Assembly: GCF_029269835.1 (NCBI RefSeq)
Contig: NZ_JARJBB010000004.1
Span: 310,001-374,000, forward strand
Origin: Streptomyces tropicalis
GTDB taxonomy: Bacteria; Actinomycetota; Actinomycetes; Streptomycetales; Streptomycetaceae
Length of the DNA stretch: 64,000 bases
Reading direction: 5' to 3'
Every line of letters starts with the position of its first letter. The stretch's first letter is position 1. Positions 16,713 through 26,742 of the stretch are shown here, piece after piece. The notes under the pieces were generated by a model. That model was not told the DNA's origin. It worked only from the letters and a program-made list of their open reading frames with translations, and made no database searches. A program made the translations under genes and the position numbers.

Positions 16713-17512
16713 GCGTGTTGTTCTCCTGTAGGGGTGGAACGAGAGGAACCGAGGTCGCTCCCGCCGTCGACGGCGGGGACGGTGTGCGCGACGGCGGCGG
16801 CGATCAGGCGGCCGTCCGGGCTGCTCCAGTCGGCGAACCGCCAGCCGGCGGGTGAGCCGGAGGCCACGAGGTCGGTCCGGTGCAGTCCGCCGAGCGTCGC
16901 CGCGCCCACCTTCACCAGGGCCTCCTTGCGCACCCACAGGCGGAGAAGGCCCCGTGCGGGGTCGGGGCCGGCGCGGACCGCGGCGAGTTCGGCGGGCGCC
17001 AGGACCCGGGCGGCCAACCGCGGGGAGAACACCGCGTCCGCGGCGTTCTCCACGTCCACGCCGACCGGGCCCGGAGCCGCGGCGGCTGCGACGGCGCCCC
17101 GGGCGTGGGACAGGCTGACGCCCACGCCGGGCCGGTCGCGCAGGAACGGGCGGCCGTGGTCCCGGCCGCCGCACTCCCCGCAGAGCTGACCGAGCATCAG
17201 GGCGGCGGGGTCCACGCCGAGCAGGCGCGCCGCGCACAGCCGTACCAGCACATGCGCGGCCAGGTAGTCCTCGCGGCGCTCGCCCGCCGGCAGCCGGGCG
17301 GCGCGGTCCCGTTCGTGCGGGGCGAGCCTGACCGCGTCCAGCAGCGGCAGGACGTCCGTGGTGGCGCGCACCAGGGCGAGGGGGGTGCCGGCCGAGGGGG
17401 CGGGCGTGGGCGGCCGGGGGCCGTCCGGTCGCCGGTCCGGGTGCGCAGGCGCGGGCCGGCCCGCGGGTGCGGCGGGGCTCGGGCCCGTGGTGCGCGGCAG
17501 CCGGGTGGGCAT
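16709..17512 (-). CDS. 4'-phosphopantetheinyl transferase (Sfp type)
   Basis: 267 residues. It should convert apo carrier proteins to the holo form using coenzyme A. The family motifs are present: GRPFLRDRPGVGVSLSHARG (the SxSH region), PVGVDVENAADAV with the Mg-binding Asp pair, and LLRLWVRKEALVKVGAATLG corresponding to W-x-x-KEA-x-x-K. The proline-rich first 45 residues are probably disordered. It is co-transcribed with the NRPS and carrier protein genes, so its clients are most likely the NRPS T domain and the two discrete carrier proteins. Confidence 0.93.
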   Translation of the reverse strand: MPTRLPRTTGPSPAAPAGRPAPAHPDRRPDGPRPPTPAPSAGTPLALVRATTDVLPLLDAVRLAPHERDRAARLPAGERREDYLAAHVLVRLCAARLLGVDPAALMLGQLCGECGGRDHGRPFLRDRPGVGVSLSHARGAVAAAAAPGPVGVDVENAADAVFSPRLAARVLAPAELAAVRAGPDPARGLLRLWVRKEALVKVGAATLGGLHRTDLVASGSPAGWRFADWSSPDGRLIAAAVAHTVPAVDGGSDLGSSRSTPTGEQHA

Positions 17513-17595
17513 TGCCTGTTCCTCCTCGCGTGGGTCGGTCCGGCTGTCCGTGCCGTGTGCCGTGTGCCGGGTGGTGCGGTCGCCGGTGTGCCGGG

Positions 17596-18300
17596 TCAGT
17601 GGCCCATGCCGACCCCGCCGTCGACCTGCAGCACGGTGCCGGTGACATAGCCCGAGTCCTCGCCGGTGAGGTAGCCGACCGCCGCCGCGACCTCGCCGGG
17701 GGTGGCCATGCGGCGCATCGGCACGGTCGCCAGCAGGCTCTGCCGCTTCTCCTCGGGCATGGCCGCCACCATGTCCGTGTCCGTGTAGCCGGGGGCGACG
17801 ACGTTGACGGTGATGCCGTGGCCGGCCACCTCCAGCGCCAGCGACCGGGCGAAGCCGATCAACCCGGCCTTGGAGGCTGCGTAGTTGGTCTGTCCGACCG
17901 CACCGGACAACGCGACGGTGGAGGACATCAGGACGATGCGCCCCCACCGGGCGCGCATCATGCCCCGCAGCACCGGCTTGATCCCGTGGTACGCGCCGAG
18001 CAGGTTGGTGTGCAGCGGCGCCTCGAAGTCCTCGGCCGTCATGGCGGCGAACGGCCGGTCCCGGGTGATGCCCGCGTTGTGGACCAGCACCTCCACCGGA
18101 CCGAGTTCCGCCTTGACCTGTGCGCAGGCCTCGGTCACCGCCCCCGCGTCCGTGACGTCGCACCGCACGGCGAACAACCCGGCGGGCGGCTCGTCGGTGC
18201 GGTGGCTGACGGCGACCCGGTCGCCGCGGGCGGCCAGGTGCCGTGCGACGGCCAGGCCGATACCGCGGTTCCCGCCGAGTACCAAGGCAGTACGGGGCAT
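17596..18300 (-). CDS. FabG-like 3-oxoacyl-carrier-protein reductase (SDR)
   Basis: 234 residues of a classical short-chain dehydrogenase: NADP-binding LVLGGNRGIGLAVA at the N-terminus, HNAGITRD, the catalytic Ser in VLMSSTVALSG, the Tyr-Lys pair in YAASKAGLIG, and a C-terminal GTVLQVDGGVGMGH. It should reduce a beta-keto group on a carrier-bound intermediate. Placed between the NRPS and PPTase genes, it is the obvious partner of the ketosynthase pair and crotonase in the divergent operon. Housekeeping fatty-acid duty is unlikely given this location. Confidence 0.93.
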   Translation of the reverse strand: MPRTALVLGGNRGIGLAVARHLAARGDRVAVSHRTDEPPAGLFAVRCDVTDAGAVTEACAQVKAELGPVEVLVHNAGITRDRPFAAMTAEDFEAPLHTNLLGAYHGIKPVLRGMMRARWGRIVLMSSTVALSGAVGQTNYAASKAGLIGFARSLALEVAGHGITVNVVAPGYTDTDMVAAMPEEKRQSLLATVPMRRMATPGEVAAAVGYLTGEDSGYVTGTVLQVDGGVGMGH

Positions 18301-18403
18301 AGTGCGAGCCCTTTCTCCGTTTCCAGTGCCTCCCGTGCGGGAGCGGCTCCATGCGCCCGTACGGCATCCCGTACGGGCCGTTGCCGGCGTCGTTGCGGGA
18401 CCG

Positions 18404-21400
18404 TCAGCGGTCCCGCTCCGGGGCGGCGGTCCCGTCGAGGACGTCCAGCGACTTGGCCACCAGGTCGCCGATCTCCCGGGCCGGCCGGGCGTTCATCATC
18501 TCCATGTGGGTGCAGGCGATCCGGTGCTCCAGCAGCCGGCCCTCGACGTACGGCAGCCACGGTTCGCCGAAGGCCGGCGGCCGGCCCGGTTCCTCGGCGG
18601 CGACGAAGAACAGAACGTCCCCGCGGTACCGTTCGGGACGGAACTGGTCGCGCACCCGGATCAGGTTCTCCACCACCGCCAGCAGCCGCTGCTCGTCGGG
18701 CACGACCTGGCGCACGGCGGCCGTCTCGGCCTCGATCAGCTCCCAGACGTCTTCCGGGGTCACCTCGTCGCCGGTGACCATCACGGTGTCCAGCATCGCG
18801 ACCAGCTCGACCCGCTCGCCGTCGGCCTGCAGCCGTACGGCCAGCGAGTGGGCGACCAGGCCGCCGAAGGACCAGCCGAGCAGCCGGTACGGGCCGTGCG
18901 GGCGGACGGCGCGGATCTGGCCCAGGTAGTCGTCGAGCAGTTCCTGGTAACTGCCGGACATGTCCTCGGCGGCGGTGATGCCGCGCGCCTGCAGGGCGTA
19001 CACCGGCTGCTCGGCGTCCAGCCTGCGCATCAGCGCGGCATAGCTCCAGCTCAGCCCGAATCCCGGGTGGATGCAGAACAGCGGGGGCCGGCTGCCCCGG
19101 GTGCGCAGCGGCAGCAGCACCCCGAAGTCGTCGGCCGGGGCCTTCGCGGCGGGTGCGCTCGCGGGTGTGGCGGGGTCGGGGTGCAGCCGCTGCGCCAGGC
19201 CCTCCACCGTCGGCGTCTCGAACAGGTCGCGTACGGTCAGCCCGGTGCCCAGCCGCGCGCAGATCCGGCGGACGAGCCGGATCGCCATCAGCGAGTGCCC
19301 GCCGAGGTCGAAGAAACTGTCGGTCGCCGACACCTCGGGCAGGCCGAGCGCCTCGGCGAACAGCGAGGCGAGGGCGGCTTCGTCCGGGGTCCGCGGCGGA
19401 CGCCCGCCGCGGGCGCCGAAGCCGGGGTCGGGCAGCCGGCGGCGGTCCAGCTTGCCCGCGGGCGACAGCGGCAGCGCGTCGAGCGGTACGACGGCGGCCG
19501 GGACCATGTACTCGGGCAGCAGCCGGGCGAGCGCGGCGCGCAGCCGGTCCGGATCCGGCGCCGTGCCCGGCACGGGCGTGACGTAGCCGACCAGCCGGCG
19601 TTCGCCCTGGTGGTCCTCGTGCACGACGACGACGGCCTGGGCCACCCCGGGCTGTTCGGCGAGTACCGCCTCCACCTCGCTCGGCTCGACCCGGAAGCCG
19701 CGGAGCTTGACCTGGTCGTCGGCGCGCCCCACGTACTGCAGTTGTCCGTCGGGCCGGCGCAGCACGATGTCGCCGGAGCGGTACATGCGGGCGCCGGGCT
19801 CCCCGAAGGGGTCGGGGACGAAGCGGGCCTCGGTGAGGTCGGGCCGGTGCAGATAGCCGCGGGTGACGCCGGCGCCGGCGATGTACAGCTCGCCGGGCAC
19901 GCCCACGGGCAGGGGCCGCATCCGGTCGTCGAGGACGTACAGGCGGGTGTTGCGCAGCGGGCGGCCGATGGGCGGCGTCTGCGGAGCGGTCCCGTTCGCG
20001 ACGGTGCCGTGGGGGGCGGACGCGCTCGCGTACACGGTCGTCTCGGTGGGGCCGTAGGCGTTGACCAGCCGGGCGCCGGGTACGGCGGCCCGCAGCCGGG
20101 CGGTGACCTGCGGGGACAGCGCCTCGCCCGCGAGGACGAGGTGGTCGGCGCGCAGCTCGGGAGCACCGTCGGCGATCAGCCGGTCCAGCACCGAGGGCAC
20201 GCCGCTGACGAGGGTGCCCTGCCAGCCGCCGCGTTCGCCGATCTCCAGCAGGTCGCGGACGACTTCGATGCTGCCGCCGTTGAGCAGCGGCCCGAGGATC
20301 TCGAACACGGAGACGTCGAAGCTGAGGGAGGTGGCGGCGAGCACCCGCCCGAGCCCGTCGCCGAAGGCGTCGGCCGCCCAGGCGGCGAGGTTGGCGACGT
20401 TCCGGTGGGTGACCGCGACCCCCTTGGGCCGGCCGGTCGAGCCGGACGTGTAGATGACGTAGGCGGTGTGGTCGGCGGTCACCGCGGACACGAACGCGTC
20501 CTCGCCGGGCGCGTCGAGAACGGCTGCCACCCGAGGGTCGTCCAGCAGCAGGACCGGCGGCGCGGAGGGGCCGTCGGGGAGGCTGCCGACTGCGGAGGAC
20601 TCGCTGATCACCAGGGCGGGGGCGGCGTCCTGCACCATGTACGCCAGCCGCTCCCGCGGATAGACCGGGTCGAGCGGCACATAGGCGGCTCCGGCGCGCA
20701 GCACGGCGAGCAGGGCGACGACGGTGTCCGCGGAGCGGCGTGTCGCCAGGCCCACGAAGTCGCCCTCGCGGACACCGCGTTCGGCGAGTATCCGGGCCAT
20801 CCGGGCGGAGCGCCGGTCGAGGTCGCGGTAGCCGAGGCGGTCCGTGCCGCACACGACGGCGGTGGCGTCGCCGCACCGGGTGACCTGCCGTGCGAACAGG
20901 GCCGGCACGGTGTCGTCGGTGAGGTGTGCTGCGGTGTCGTTCCAGTGGTGCAGGACGCGGCGCCGCTCCTCCTCGTCCATCAGGTCGAGGTCGGCGAGGG
21001 GGGTGCGGGGATCGGCGCAGACACGGGACAGCAGGTGGGCGAGGTGGTCCGCGAGGGCGCGGACGCCGCTGTCGTCGAAGCGCTCGGTGTCGTACTCGAC
21101 GTAGAACCGGATGTCGTCGCCCGACTCCACGAAGGTGAGCATCAACTCGAACGCGGCCGTGGCGTTGGCGATCGGCAGCGACTCCACGAGGAGTCCGGCC
21201 TCCGGCTCGGCCTCGGGGCCGGTGCGGACGTGGTTGAGGGCCAGCTGGAACACCGGCTGACGGCCCGCGCTCCGGGGCGGGTTGACGGCCTGGACCAGCT
21301 CGTGGAAGGCCACGCCCTGATGGCGCAGCGCCTGGAAGGTACGGCGCTGGACCTGGTGCAGCAGCGGCAGGAAGTCCTCGTCGGGGTCGAATCCGACGCG

Positions 21401-22303
21401 CAGCGGCATGGTGTTGACCGTCAGGGCGACCAGGCCCTCGGAGCCCCGTTCCAGCCGGGTGGACAGGGGCACGCCGAGCACGAGGTCACTCTCGCCGGTG
21501 TAACGCCCGAACAGGGCGAAGGCGCCGGCGGCGAGCACGGAGAAGAGGCTCGCGCGGTGTTCGGCGGCCAGTGCCCGCAGGTGGGCGGCCACCGGTCCCG
21601 GCAGGTCACGGCGGTGGGTGGCCGCGTGCCGGCGGGTGGCGCCGCCCAGCTCGGCCATGGGCAGGTCCAGGGTGGTCGGCGCGCCGTCGAGTTCGGCGCA
21701 CCAGTGCTCGAGGGCCCGGGCCCGGCGCCGGTCGGCGGTCCCGGAGAGCCGGGCGGCGACATGGTCGGCATAGCCGAGGGCGGGCGGCGGCAGCGGGTTC
21801 GGCCGTCCCTCGGCGCAGGCCGCGTACAGGGGCCCGAACTCGCGGGCGAGAACCTCGAGGGACTCGCCGTCGGCGATGCTGTGGTGCGCCACGAGCAGCA
21901 GGACGTGCCGCTGCTCACCGAGCCGGAACAGGGTGGCCCGCAGCAGCGGCGCCCGCTCCAGCCGGAACGGCCGGTCCTGGGCCTCGGTGAAGTGCCGGTC
22001 GAGGACGGCGTCGGTGACGTCCTGGTCCGGGGCGGCGAGGTCGACCTCTTCGAGGGACACGGTCACCGCGTCCGCGACGGTCTGCCGCCGCCCGCCCTCG
22101 TGCTCGGTGATGCCCACCCGCAGTGCCTCGTGCCGCTCGGTCAGCGCGCGCAGCGCGCCGCCGACGGCGGCACGGTCGCACGGGCCGGTGAGCCGCAGCG
22201 CCAGGGCCAGGTTGTGGGTGCCCGGCCGGCCGTGCGCCGCCTCGGCGAACAGCACGCTCTCTTGGGTGGGGAGGAGGGGGAGGATCCTGGCCTCAGTCTT
22301 CAT
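18404..22303 (-). CDS. Single-module non-ribosomal peptide synthetase, C-A-T-TE
   Basis: 1299 residues. The condensation domain has an intact HHSIADG (about 140-146). The adenylation domain has A3 [10 protein letters not shown] (about 619-628), the substrate-pocket Asp in FDVSVFEIL (about 663), A5 [10 protein letters not shown]7 [13 protein letters not shown] and the A10 Lys in [11 protein letters not shown]. The T domain has Ser1004 in FFDLGGHS. The thioesterase shows GWSFGG with Ser1145, Asp1172 and His1266. By eye the pocket code begins D-V-F-S; I do not assign a substrate. One condensation plus release step suggests it joins one amino acid to an acyl or aminoacyl group made by the rest of the cluster and then frees or cyclises the product. 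Confidence 0.95.
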   Translation of the reverse strand: MKTEARILPLLPTQESVLFAEAAHGRPGTHNLALALRLTGPCDRAAVGGALRALTERHEALRVGITEHEGGRRQTVADAVTVSLEEVDLAAPDQDVTDAVLDRHFTEAQDRPFRLERAPLLRATLFRLGEQRHVLLLVAHHSIADGESLEVLAREFGPLYAACAEGRPNPLPPPALGYADHVAARLSGTADRRRARALEHWCAELDGAPTTLDLPMAELGGATRRHAATHRRDLPGPVAAHLRALAAEHRASLFSVLAAGAFALFGRYTGESDLVLGVPLSTRLERGSEGLVALTVNTMPLRVGFDPDEDFLPLLHQVQRRTFQALRHQGVAFHELVQAVNPPRSAGRQPVFQLALNHVRTGPEAEPEAGLLVESLPIANATAAFELMLTFVESGDDIRFYVEYDTERFDDSGVRALADHLAHLLSRVCADPRTPLADLDLMDEEERRRVLHHWNDTAAHLTDDTVPALFARQVTRCGDATAVVCGTDRLGYRDLDRRSARMARILAERGVREGDFVGLATRRSADTVVALLAVLRAGAAYVPLDPVYPRERLAYMVQDAAPALVISESSAVGSLPDGPSAPPVLLLDDPRVAAVLDAPGEDAFVSAVTADHTAYVIYTSGSTGRPKGVAVTHRNVANLAAWAADAFGDGLGRVLAATSLSFDVSVFEILGPLLNGGSIEVVRDLLEIGERGGWQGTLVSGVPSVLDRLIADGAPELRADHLVLAGEALSPQVTARLRAAVPGARLVNAYGPTETTVYASASAPHGTVANGTAPQTPPIGRPLRNTRLYVLDDRMRPLPVGVPGELYIAGAGVTRGYLHRPDLTEARFVPDPFGEPGARMYRSGDIVLRRPDGQLQYVGRADDQVKLRGFRVEPSEVEAVLAEQPGVAQAVVVVHEDHQGERRLVGYVTPVPGTAPDPDRLRAALARLLPEYMVPAAVVPLDALPLSPAGKLDRRRLPDPGFGARGGRPPRTPDEAALASLFAEALGLPEVSATDSFFDLGGHSLMAIRLVRRICARLGTGLTVRDLFETPTVEGLAQRLHPDPATPASAPAAKAPADDFGVLLPLRTRGSRPPLFCIHPGFGLSWSYAALMRRLDAEQPVYALQARGITAAEDMSGSYQELLDDYLGQIRAVRPHGPYRLLGWSFGGLVAHSLAVRLQADGERVELVAMLDTVMVTGDEVTPEDVWELIEAETAAVRQVVPDEQRLLAVVENLIRVRDQFRPERYRGDVLFFVAAEEPGRPPAFGEPWLPYVEGRLLEHRIACTHMEMMNARPAREIGDLVAKSLDVLDGTAAPERDR

Positions 22304-22386
22304 GTCTAATCCCGTCGGCAGGGGGCGGGCGGCGGGCAGCGGTGGTCCGCCCGGCGAAGGGGATGCCCCTGGGGGTTCTTCGGGAT

Positions 22387-22423
22387 CCTGCCGGGGCCCG
22401 GCAGGCCCCGCGGCCCCGGCAGG
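22387..22423. other. Strong hairpin in the leader upstream of the NRPS gene
   Basis: A 12-bp perfect inverted repeat (22387-22398 and 22412-22423) lies in the 219-bp gap between the aminotransferase stop and NRPS start. A second imperfect inverted repeat lies nearby (about 22450-22490). This is the largest gap inside the leftward operon. The structures could form a terminator or attenuator that lowers NRPS expression, or mark a second promoter. Confidence 0.5.
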
Positions 22424-22522
22424 ACGCGTCGTTCGGATCCGGCCCGATCCGGAGGGGAGACCCTGGGGCCTCTCTCCCGGATCGGACCGGCTCGGGACGG
22501 CGGCAAGATCCCTGGAAAGACC

Positions 22523-23803
22523 CTAGGCCGGGGTGACCACCGGCGTGTTCGGGTCGGTGGCGAGGAGTTCGACGGCGCGGGCCGCGAAGTCCTCGAGGGT
22601 CTCGTCCGGCGTCGCGGCGGAGATGTACATCGGCTCCTCGATGTCCGGCGCCAGGTGGTAGCCGGCCTTCCGGAAGCCCGCGTACAGCGTGGTGTACGGC
22701 GCGTGCGGCTGGGCCGCGACATCCGCCTTGCGCAGGATCGGGGTGCTGCGGGGGACGAAGATGAACGCGAAGATGCTGCCGGTGCGCACGAAGTGGAAGT
22801 CGAGCCCCTTCTCGGCACGGTGACGCTCGACGGCCGCCTCCAGCAGGGCGCCCTTGCGTTCCAGCTCCTCGTAGAAGCCGGCCCCCGCCAGCACGTCGAG
22901 CGTGGCGAGGCCGGCCGCCATGGTCAGCGGGTTGCCGGCCAGGGTGCCGCCCTGCAGGACCCTCTCCTCGTCGAGCAGCCGCATGATGTCGCGGCGGCCG
23001 CCGAACGCGCCCACGGGGGTGCCACCACCGATGATCTTGCCGAAGGTGGTGAGGTCGGGGGCGACGCCCAGCAGGTTGCTGGCGGGGCCGTAGGTGAGCC
23101 GGAAGCCGGTGATGACCTCGTCGAAGATCAGCACCGCGCCCTCGCGGTCACAGATGCGGCGCAGGTCGGCGAGGAAGCCGTCCTCGGGCAGCACGAGGGA
23201 CATGTTGCAGGCGATGGGCTCGACGACGACCGCCGCGATCTCGCCGGAGTGCTCGGCGAAGGCCCGCTCGACGCTCGCGGTGTCGTTGTACTCCGCGTAG
23301 ACGTTGGACTGCATCGCGGCCGGGTCGAGACCGGCGTCGCGCATGCGGGCCTCGTCCTTGTTCTGCACCAGGTCGAAGTGGCCGTGGTAGCCGCCGTTGA
23401 AGCGCAGCACACCGGTGCGTCCCGTGTAGGCGCGGGCCAGCCGGAGCGTGGACATCACGGCCTCGGTGCCGCTGCACACGAAGCGCATCTGCTCCAGGTG
23501 GTCGGCGGTCGCGGCGATGCGCTCGGCCAGCTCGACCTCCTGCGGGCAGTACGTGCCGAACAGGGTGCCGTCGGCGGCCTGGCGGGCGATGGCGGAGCTG
23601 ACCGCCTGCGGCGCGTGCCCGAGGATCAGCGGCCCGAAGCCGTACATGAAGTCGATGTACCGGGTGCCGTCGACGTCCTGGAGGTACTGCCCGTGGGCCT
23701 CGGCCACGACCAGCGGTTCGGTGTCCACATTGCGGCAGGCGCGCAGCGGCGAGCTGGCGCCGATCGGGATGGTGTGCAGGGCGCGCTCGACTTCCGGCCT
23801 CAT
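22523..23803 (-). CDS. PLP-dependent aminotransferase, glutamate-1-semialdehyde-aminomutase-like
   Basis: 426 residues of class III aminotransferase fold. The PLP Lys256 lies in TTFGKIIGGGTPVGAFGG, the cofactor Asp228 in VLIFDEVITGFR, and the phosphate-binding SGTEAVMSTLRLARAYTGR and GGYHGHFD are present, all typical of the GSA aminomutase subgroup. Homologues inside biosynthetic enzymes (for example the aminotransferase domains of mycosubtilin-type synthetases) convert a carrier-bound beta-keto group to a beta-amine. That, or a 1,2-amino shift, is a reasonable role here. It overlaps the ATP-grasp gene by 4 bp. It is unlikely to be the haem-pathway HemL given its context. Confidence 0.88.
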   Translation of the reverse strand: MRPEVERALHTIPIGASSPLRACRNVDTEPLVVAEAHGQYLQDVDGTRYIDFMYGFGPLILGHAPQAVSSAIARQAADGTLFGTYCPQEVELAERIAATADHLEQMRFVCSGTEAVMSTLRLARAYTGRTGVLRFNGGYHGHFDLVQNKDEARMRDAGLDPAAMQSNVYAEYNDTASVERAFAEHSGEIAAVVVEPIACNMSLVLPEDGFLADLRRICDREGAVLIFDEVITGFRLTYGPASNLLGVAPDLTTFGKIIGGGTPVGAFGGRRDIMRLLDEERVLQGGTLAGNPLTMAAGLATLDVLAGAGFYEELERKGALLEAAVERHRAEKGLDFHFVRTGSIFAFIFVPRSTPILRKADVAAQPHAPYTTLYAGFRKAGYHLAPDIEEPMYISAATPDETLEDFAARAVELLATDPNTPVVTPA

Positions 23804-25023
23804 GAGGATTTTTCCGTTTCGGTCTCGATCGTGCAGTCGGTCATCAGGACGTCCAGCAGGGCCTCGGCCTCTTCCCGCGTGTCACGGGCGAAGTAGGCCG
23901 TCAGGACCGTCTCGAAGTTGAGCGGCGGGGCGAGCACGAACTGGCCGTCCTGGCGGTGCAGGTGCACGGTGGTGACGTCGTTCTTGCGGCACACCTCGAC
24001 CGCGCGGGCGGTGTTCTTGAGGAAGCCGCTGCGCTCGATGGGAGCGTCGTACTCCAGCGCCACCCGGTGGTGCAGCGGCTCGGGGTCGATGGCCTCCCGG
24101 CCCAGCCGGTGCAGCAGGCCGTAGGCGTCGAGTCCGGTGCAGATGCGCAGCTGCTGGTAGGTGGTGGTGCCGCCGCCGCACAGGCGGGGGGCGAGTTCGA
24201 GGATGCGCAGCCGGCCCTCGCCGTCGAAGCGGAACTCCGCGTGGAAGGGCGAGTTGTCCAGGCCGACGCCCGGGACCACGCTGTCCAGCAGGGCGACGAA
24301 GTCACGCCCCAGCTCCGCGTCGAACGGCTCGGTCAGATAGGCCACCTCGTGGAAGAGCGGGCCGACCAGGGGCGGCAGCTTCCGGTGGATCTGCAGCGGG
24401 ATGATCCGGCCGTCGCTGACCATGCCGTCGACGGCGTACTCGTTGCCGTCCAGGTACTCCTCGGCGAGCATCAGGGACCGGCCCGAGCCCTCCCGCAGCA
24501 CGGTGCAGACGCGCTTGGTCTGCAGGAACGCCTTCGGGAACTCCTCCGGTGTTCCGGCCTTCACCACGCCCGCACTGTAGAAGCCGTTCGACGGCTTGAC
24601 CACGACGGGGAAGGACAGCGCCTCGCTGACGGCGGCGAGCGCCTGGGGCGCCTTCGCCGAGGGGTCCAGCTCGATGTGGCGGGTGATGTGGTCGCGGACC
24701 GCGGGGTGCGCCTTGAACCGGGTCTTGTCGGCGAGGCACAGCAGGGTGTCGATGTCCCGGGTGGGCATGCCCAGTTCACCGCGCAGCAGTTCCAGCTGGA
24801 TCTGGTAGCTGTCGTGGAAGGAGATCACGTCGTCGACGCCGGTGAGGTCCACGGCGGCGCGGGCGGCCTCGGCGACGGTGCGCCGCCAGTTCTCACGGTC
24901 GTCGGCGGCGAGCTGCGGCGGGTCGAAGAAGCGGACGGTGAATCCCTGCTGCTCCGCGTAGTCGAGGTAGTCGCGGCAGTCTTCCTCGCGACCGAGGAGG
25001 AGTACGTTCACGGAAAAGGCCAC
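23800..25023 (-). CDS. ATP-grasp ligase
   Basis: 407 residues from the GTG at 25023 (VAFSVNVLLLGRE); a GTG at 25011 is an alternative, and neither has a strong ribosome site. The ATP-grasp fold is shown by FPVVVKPSNGFYSAGVVK (ATP-binding Lys and flexible loop), MLAEEYLDGNEYAVDGMV, FHAEFRFD and RILELAPRLCGGGTTT (Mg ligands, E-x-A-P-R). These enzymes form an amide bond between a carboxylate, activated as acyl phosphate, and an amine. It probably ligates an amino acid to the product or to a precursor, as BtrJ does on a carrier protein in butirosin biosynthesis. Confidence 0.9.
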   Translation of the reverse strand: MAFSVNVLLLGREEDCRDYLDYAEQQGFTVRFFDPPQLAADDRENWRRTVAEAARAAVDLTGVDDVISFHDSYQIQLELLRGELGMPTRDIDTLLCLADKTRFKAHPAVRDHITRHIELDPSAKAPQALAAVSEALSFPVVVKPSNGFYSAGVVKAGTPEEFPKAFLQTKRVCTVLREGSGRSLMLAEEYLDGNEYAVDGMVSDGRIIPLQIHRKLPPLVGPLFHEVAYLTEPFDAELGRDFVALLDSVVPGVGLDNSPFHAEFRFDGEGRLRILELAPRLCGGGTTTYQQLRICTGLDAYGLLHRLGREAIDPEPLHHRVALEYDAPIERSGFLKNTARAVEVCRKNDVTTVHLHRQDGQFVLAPPLNFETVLTAYFARDTREEAEALLDVLMTDCTIETETEKSS

Positions 25024-25051
25024 ACTCTCTGTCTGGTGGGCGGTCAGGCGG

Positions 25052-26458
25052 TCAGGCGGTCTGGTGGACCGGATCGGTGGTGTGGAGCCTGTTCTCCTCG
25101 TGGGCGACGGCACGCCGGACGCGCCACAGGCAGACCGCCGCCATGGCCGCCTCGAAGACGGAGAAGATGATCCACATGATCGGCAACATGTCCGCGTCGT
25201 CACGGTGGAGCAGCACGAACACGATGATCGTGGGCACGCACAGACCCCACATGAGGACGATCCGCGCCACGAACCCGAAGCGGGCGAGCCCGAGGCACTC
25301 GAGGACGCCGGAGCCGACCATGGAGAACATGAACGCGGCGGAGTACGTCCACAGCACCCGCGAGGTGTCCACGGCGTGACCGGTCACGGCGGAGCCGGCC
25401 CCGTCGAGCCCGAACGGACTGAGCAGCAGGGTCGGGGTGGCGATCTGGAGGACCGCGATCACGGCCACGTACACGCCGGAGATCGTCAGGGTGACCCGCA
25501 TGATGTGCGGGATGTCGCGATGCCGTGCGGCGCCGACGGCCTTGCCGCACAGGATGTTGCAGCCCATGCCGAGGCCGATCAGGGGGATGACGGCAGCGTA
25601 GTTCAGGGCCAGCGCGACGTTGTTCGCCGCGAGCGCCACCGACCCGAGGACGCCCGCCAGCCACACGAACGCCGTCTGCCCCAGTTCCTCCAGGCTGAGC
25701 GAGCCGCCTGCCGGTGCGCCGCGCCGCACACGCAGCCACAGCACCAGGGCGGCCTGCCTGCCCCCCTGGCGCAGCAGCCGGCCGAAGCCCGCCGCGTAGC
25801 CGCGGGGCAGGCACACGGCGTAGCCGAGACACATGACGGAGACGGCGCTGAGCGTGCCGAGCGCAGAGCCCCGCATGCCCAGCTCCGGCAGCCCGAAGCG
25901 GCCGAAGACCAGGCCGATCGTCATCACGACGCCGACCACCTGCCCGATGATGCCGACGGTCATCGGGATCCGGGTCCGTCCCATGCCGTTGAAGTACGAC
26001 GACAGCGCCATGTTGAGGGTCATGACGGAGCCGTAGAGGGTGGACAGGCCCAGGAACTGCGCCTCCAGAGCCTCGATGTGCGGGGGCTGCCCGCTCAGCT
26101 GCGGCACCCGGGTCAGCAGCGGGGTGGCGAGCAGCAGCAGCGCGGAGAGCATCAGGCCGAGGACGAATCCGTTGGCGCCCTCGTCCAGCGCGCCGCGCTC
26201 GTCACCGCGGCCGTGGGCCTGCGCCACGTAGGAGCGGGTGATGCCGACCGCCCCCGTGGTCACCATGATCACCGTGGTGGCGGTGAACACGGCGGGCCCG
26301 GACGCCTTGAGGGCGTCCTCCGAGTAGCGGGCCAGGCAGATCCGGTCGACCAGCATCAGGATGAGGTTGCCGACCATGCCGAACATCAGCGGCACCGAGA
26401 TGCGCACGACCTCGCGCATCGCCCCCAGGTCGAGCAGCCGCCGCCGGGTGGCGCTCAT
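25052..26458 (-). CDS. MATE-family efflux transporter
   Basis: 468 residues with about twelve hydrophobic segments and MATE features: VVRISVPLMFGMVGNLILMLVD as the first helix, MALSSYFNGMGRTRIPM in the middle, and ANNVALALNYAAVIPLIGLG starting the second half, showing the internal duplication. It should couple export of a small, often cationic molecule to sodium or proton entry. Located inside the leftward biosynthetic operon between the ATP-grasp and carrier protein genes, it is the probable exporter and self-resistance determinant for the product. Confidence 0.92.
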   Translation of the reverse strand: MSATRRRLLDLGAMREVVRISVPLMFGMVGNLILMLVDRICLARYSEDALKASGPAVFTATTVIMVTTGAVGITRSYVAQAHGRGDERGALDEGANGFVLGLMLSALLLLATPLLTRVPQLSGQPPHIEALEAQFLGLSTLYGSVMTLNMALSSYFNGMGRTRIPMTVGIIGQVVGVVMTIGLVFGRFGLPELGMRGSALGTLSAVSVMCLGYAVCLPRGYAAGFGRLLRQGGRQAALVLWLRVRRGAPAGGSLSLEELGQTAFVWLAGVLGSVALAANNVALALNYAAVIPLIGLGMGCNILCGKAVGAARHRDIPHIMRVTLTISGVYVAVIAVLQIATPTLLLSPFGLDGAGSAVTGHAVDTSRVLWTYSAAFMFSMVGSGVLECLGLARFGFVARIVLMWGLCVPTIIVFVLLHRDDADMLPIMWIIFSVFEAAMAAVCLWRVRRAVAHEENRLHTTDPVHQTA

Positions 26459-26486
26459 CGCCCGCCACCGTCGTCGGGCGCACCGC

Positions 26487-26738
26487 TCACGGGGTCACTC
26501 CGGATTCCACGAGCAGCTCGTGGACGCTCTTGAGCAGCGCCTCGCGGTCCGTCAGGTCGAAGGGCAGCACGTCGCCGACGTCCAGCATGGCGTCGAGCCG
26601 CTCCTCCAGGCCGACCAGGAAGCGCATCTGGTCGAGCGAGCTGACGATGATCTGCGACGGCTCGGCGTCGGCCGGAACGTCCCGTGCCTGGGCGAGCTGC
26701 TCCAGCAGATCGTCGACGACCTTCTTCAGGTCTTCCAT
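26487..26738 (-). CDS. Discrete carrier protein partnered with the amino acid:CP ligase
   Basis: 83 residues of four-helix carrier protein type. The phosphopantetheine-accepting Ser lies in IIVSSLDQMRFLVGLEERL. The Asp before it in the usual DSL motif is replaced by Ser, a deviation seen when carriers serve unusual partners. It ends 28 bp before the MATE start and begins 4 bp after the ligase stop. The adjacency to an aminoacyl-tRNA-synthetase-like ligase is the arrangement found for amino acid:carrier protein ligases in Bradyrhizobium, so this protein is expected to carry a small amino acid as an aminoacyl thioester. Confidence 0.85.
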   Translation of the reverse strand: MEDLKKVVDDLLEQLAQARDVPADAEPSQIIVSSLDQMRFLVGLEERLDAMLDVGDVLPFDLTDREALLKSVHELLVESGVTP

Positions 26739-26742
26739 GGAC

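Noticed and set aside
17885-22309. Very long open frame (about 1474 codons) on the plus strand over the NRPS gene
   Set aside because: It is the antisense shadow of the GC-rich NRPS gene. Its translation is His/Val/Arg-rich low complexity without domain motifs, whereas the minus strand gives complete C-A-T-TE motifs.
22523-23803. Reading the GSA-aminomutase-like gene as haem-pathway hemL
   Set aside because: It is embedded and overlapping in a biosynthetic operon, far from other haem genes, so a specialised aminotransferase is more likely.
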